NCBI GenBank assembly: GCA_017354895.1
Contig: CP071493.1
Coordinates: 7,688,001 to 7,752,000 of the forward strand
Origin: Podospora comata
Taxonomy: Eukaryota; Ascomycota; Sordariomycetes; Sordariales; Podosporaceae
DNA length: 64,000 nt
Direction: 5' to 3'
A program made the position numbers and the translations under genes. Shown here one piece after another: positions 63,235 to 64,000 of this stretch. Every line of letters starts with the position of its first letter. Position 1 is the first letter of the stretch. A model generated the notes under the pieces. It searched no databases and was not told the origin of the DNA. It was given only the letters and a program-made list of their open reading frames with translations.

Positions 63235-64000
63235 ATGCCGCCAACAATTTCTTTGACGCCTGCCACGCTGAAAGCCTTTTTTGATGAAGTTGCCCTTCTT
63301 ATCGGTGAGGACAATGTCTCACGAGATCACTCAAGAGGTGCCTTGACAGGTGTGGCAACTTCCCTAGCGAGACGACATCTTCCATACTGACAAGAAGAAC
63401 AGGAACTCTGGGGCAAACCACATACGGCGATGCATTCTCAAAAGCCGACACAAATCTTCCAGCGGGTGCTGTGCGACCCGAAGCCGTCCAGGAAGTTCAG
63501 GAAATTGTCAAGCTCGCCAACAAGCACCAGGTCTATCTTTGGACAGTATCGAGAGGCAAGAACCTTGGCTACGGTGGTACTGGACCTGTCGTCAAAGGGA
63601 CCGTGGTGCTGGACCTGCATCGCATGACCCAGATTATCGAAATCAATGAGGAGTATGGCTATGCCATCACGGAGCCTGGAGTATCATTTTTTGACCTTTA
63701 TGAAGAGATCCAGAGGAGGGGACTGAAGCTTTGGCCTTCGGTTCCTGCGATCGGCTGGGGCTCCGTCGTGGGCAACACCCTCGACCGAGGATTTGGCTAC
63801 ACGCCCAATGGCGAGCATTCACAGTCTCAGTGCGGCATGGAGGTTGTGTTGCCAGATGGGACTCTCCTTCGCACTGGCTCTGGAGCGATGTCCGATAACG
63901 CCACGTGGGCGCTGTACAAAGGGTAAGTCTTTACATTGCCTCGCTGTCCTCTTCGCCATCAACGATACTGACACGACTCCTCACAGCGGCTTCGGCCCCA
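63235..64000 (+). CDS. Vanillyl-alcohol-oxidase-like flavoenzyme, N-terminal part (runs off right edge)
   Basis: FAD-dependent oxidase of 4-substituted phenols (vanillyl alcohol, eugenol, 4-alkylphenols). The first 38 residues end at an intron, 63350-63402 (53 nt, branch ACTGAC); an alternative donor at 63338 would shorten the loop. Exon 2 has GAVRPEAVQEVQEIVKLAN, then the FAD-PP signature VSRGKNLGYGGTGP, EINEEYGYAITEPGVSF, WPSVPAIGWGSVVGNTLDRG and GYTPNGEHSQSQCGMEVVLPDG, all standard for the family. A second intron, 63923-63986, leads into GGFGP at the edge. About 200 of some 560 residues are visible. The active-site Tyr/Arg and the His that binds FAD covalently lie outside the window or cannot be checked. 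Confidence 0.92.

Overview
The window is nuclear DNA from a filamentous ascomycete, most likely a Sordariomycete of the Sordariales type. This rests on dense two-strand gene packing, introns of 49-90 nt with GTAAGT-like donors and CTAAC/CTGAC branch sites, and typical Pezizomycotina families: Zn2Cys6 regulators, a HET-domain protein, an AA9 lytic polysaccharide monooxygenase, a Con-6 protein, a CorA-like relic and fungal HSPA12-type Hsp70. The species is an inference. Exon joints were worked out by hand from splice signals, reading phase and family conservation.

Left block (1-15.7 kb): aromatic catabolism. It holds a gentisate 1,2-dioxygenase (cut by the left edge), a GFA-family zinc protein, an FAH-family acylpyruvate hydrolase, a quinone oxidoreductase, a dienelactone hydrolase, a DUF1338 2-oxoadipate dioxygenase-like enzyme, a Zn2Cys6 regulator, a type-B carboxylesterase, an extradiol-dioxygenase-like VOC protein and a FAD aromatic hydroxylase. 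Together they suggest ester cleavage, ring hydroxylation to gentisate, ring opening and hydrolysis under a local regulator. Several of their promoters carry CGG/CCG inverted repeats.

Middle (17-46 kb): a decayed CorA-like gene; a possible three-gene module (HSPA12-like Hsp70, divergent membrane-anchored P-loop GTPase, coiled-coil protein); a glycosyltransferase-like membrane protein; Con-6; a calpain-like protease; a CYSTM protein; and a small Cys-rich protein. A retroelement graveyard follows (chromodomain-like and CCHC fossils and a zinc-finger gene fragment), then a HET gene. An orphan membrane-protein gene lies between inverted copies of a repeat, and a neat solo LTR sits inside AT-rich, RIP-like DNA.

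Right (46-64 kb): a gene-poor stretch, an intron-containing tRNA-Glu, an AA9 LPMO, a glutathione transferase, PEX16 and a secreted-type SET protein. It ends in a second aromatic block: a Zn2Cys6 regulator, a carotenoid/lignostilbene-type cleavage dioxygenase and a divergent vanillyl-alcohol-oxidase-like flavoenzyme cut by the right edge. A degenerate 21-bp tandem repeat occurs at three places; two copies bracket the regulator gene of this last block.
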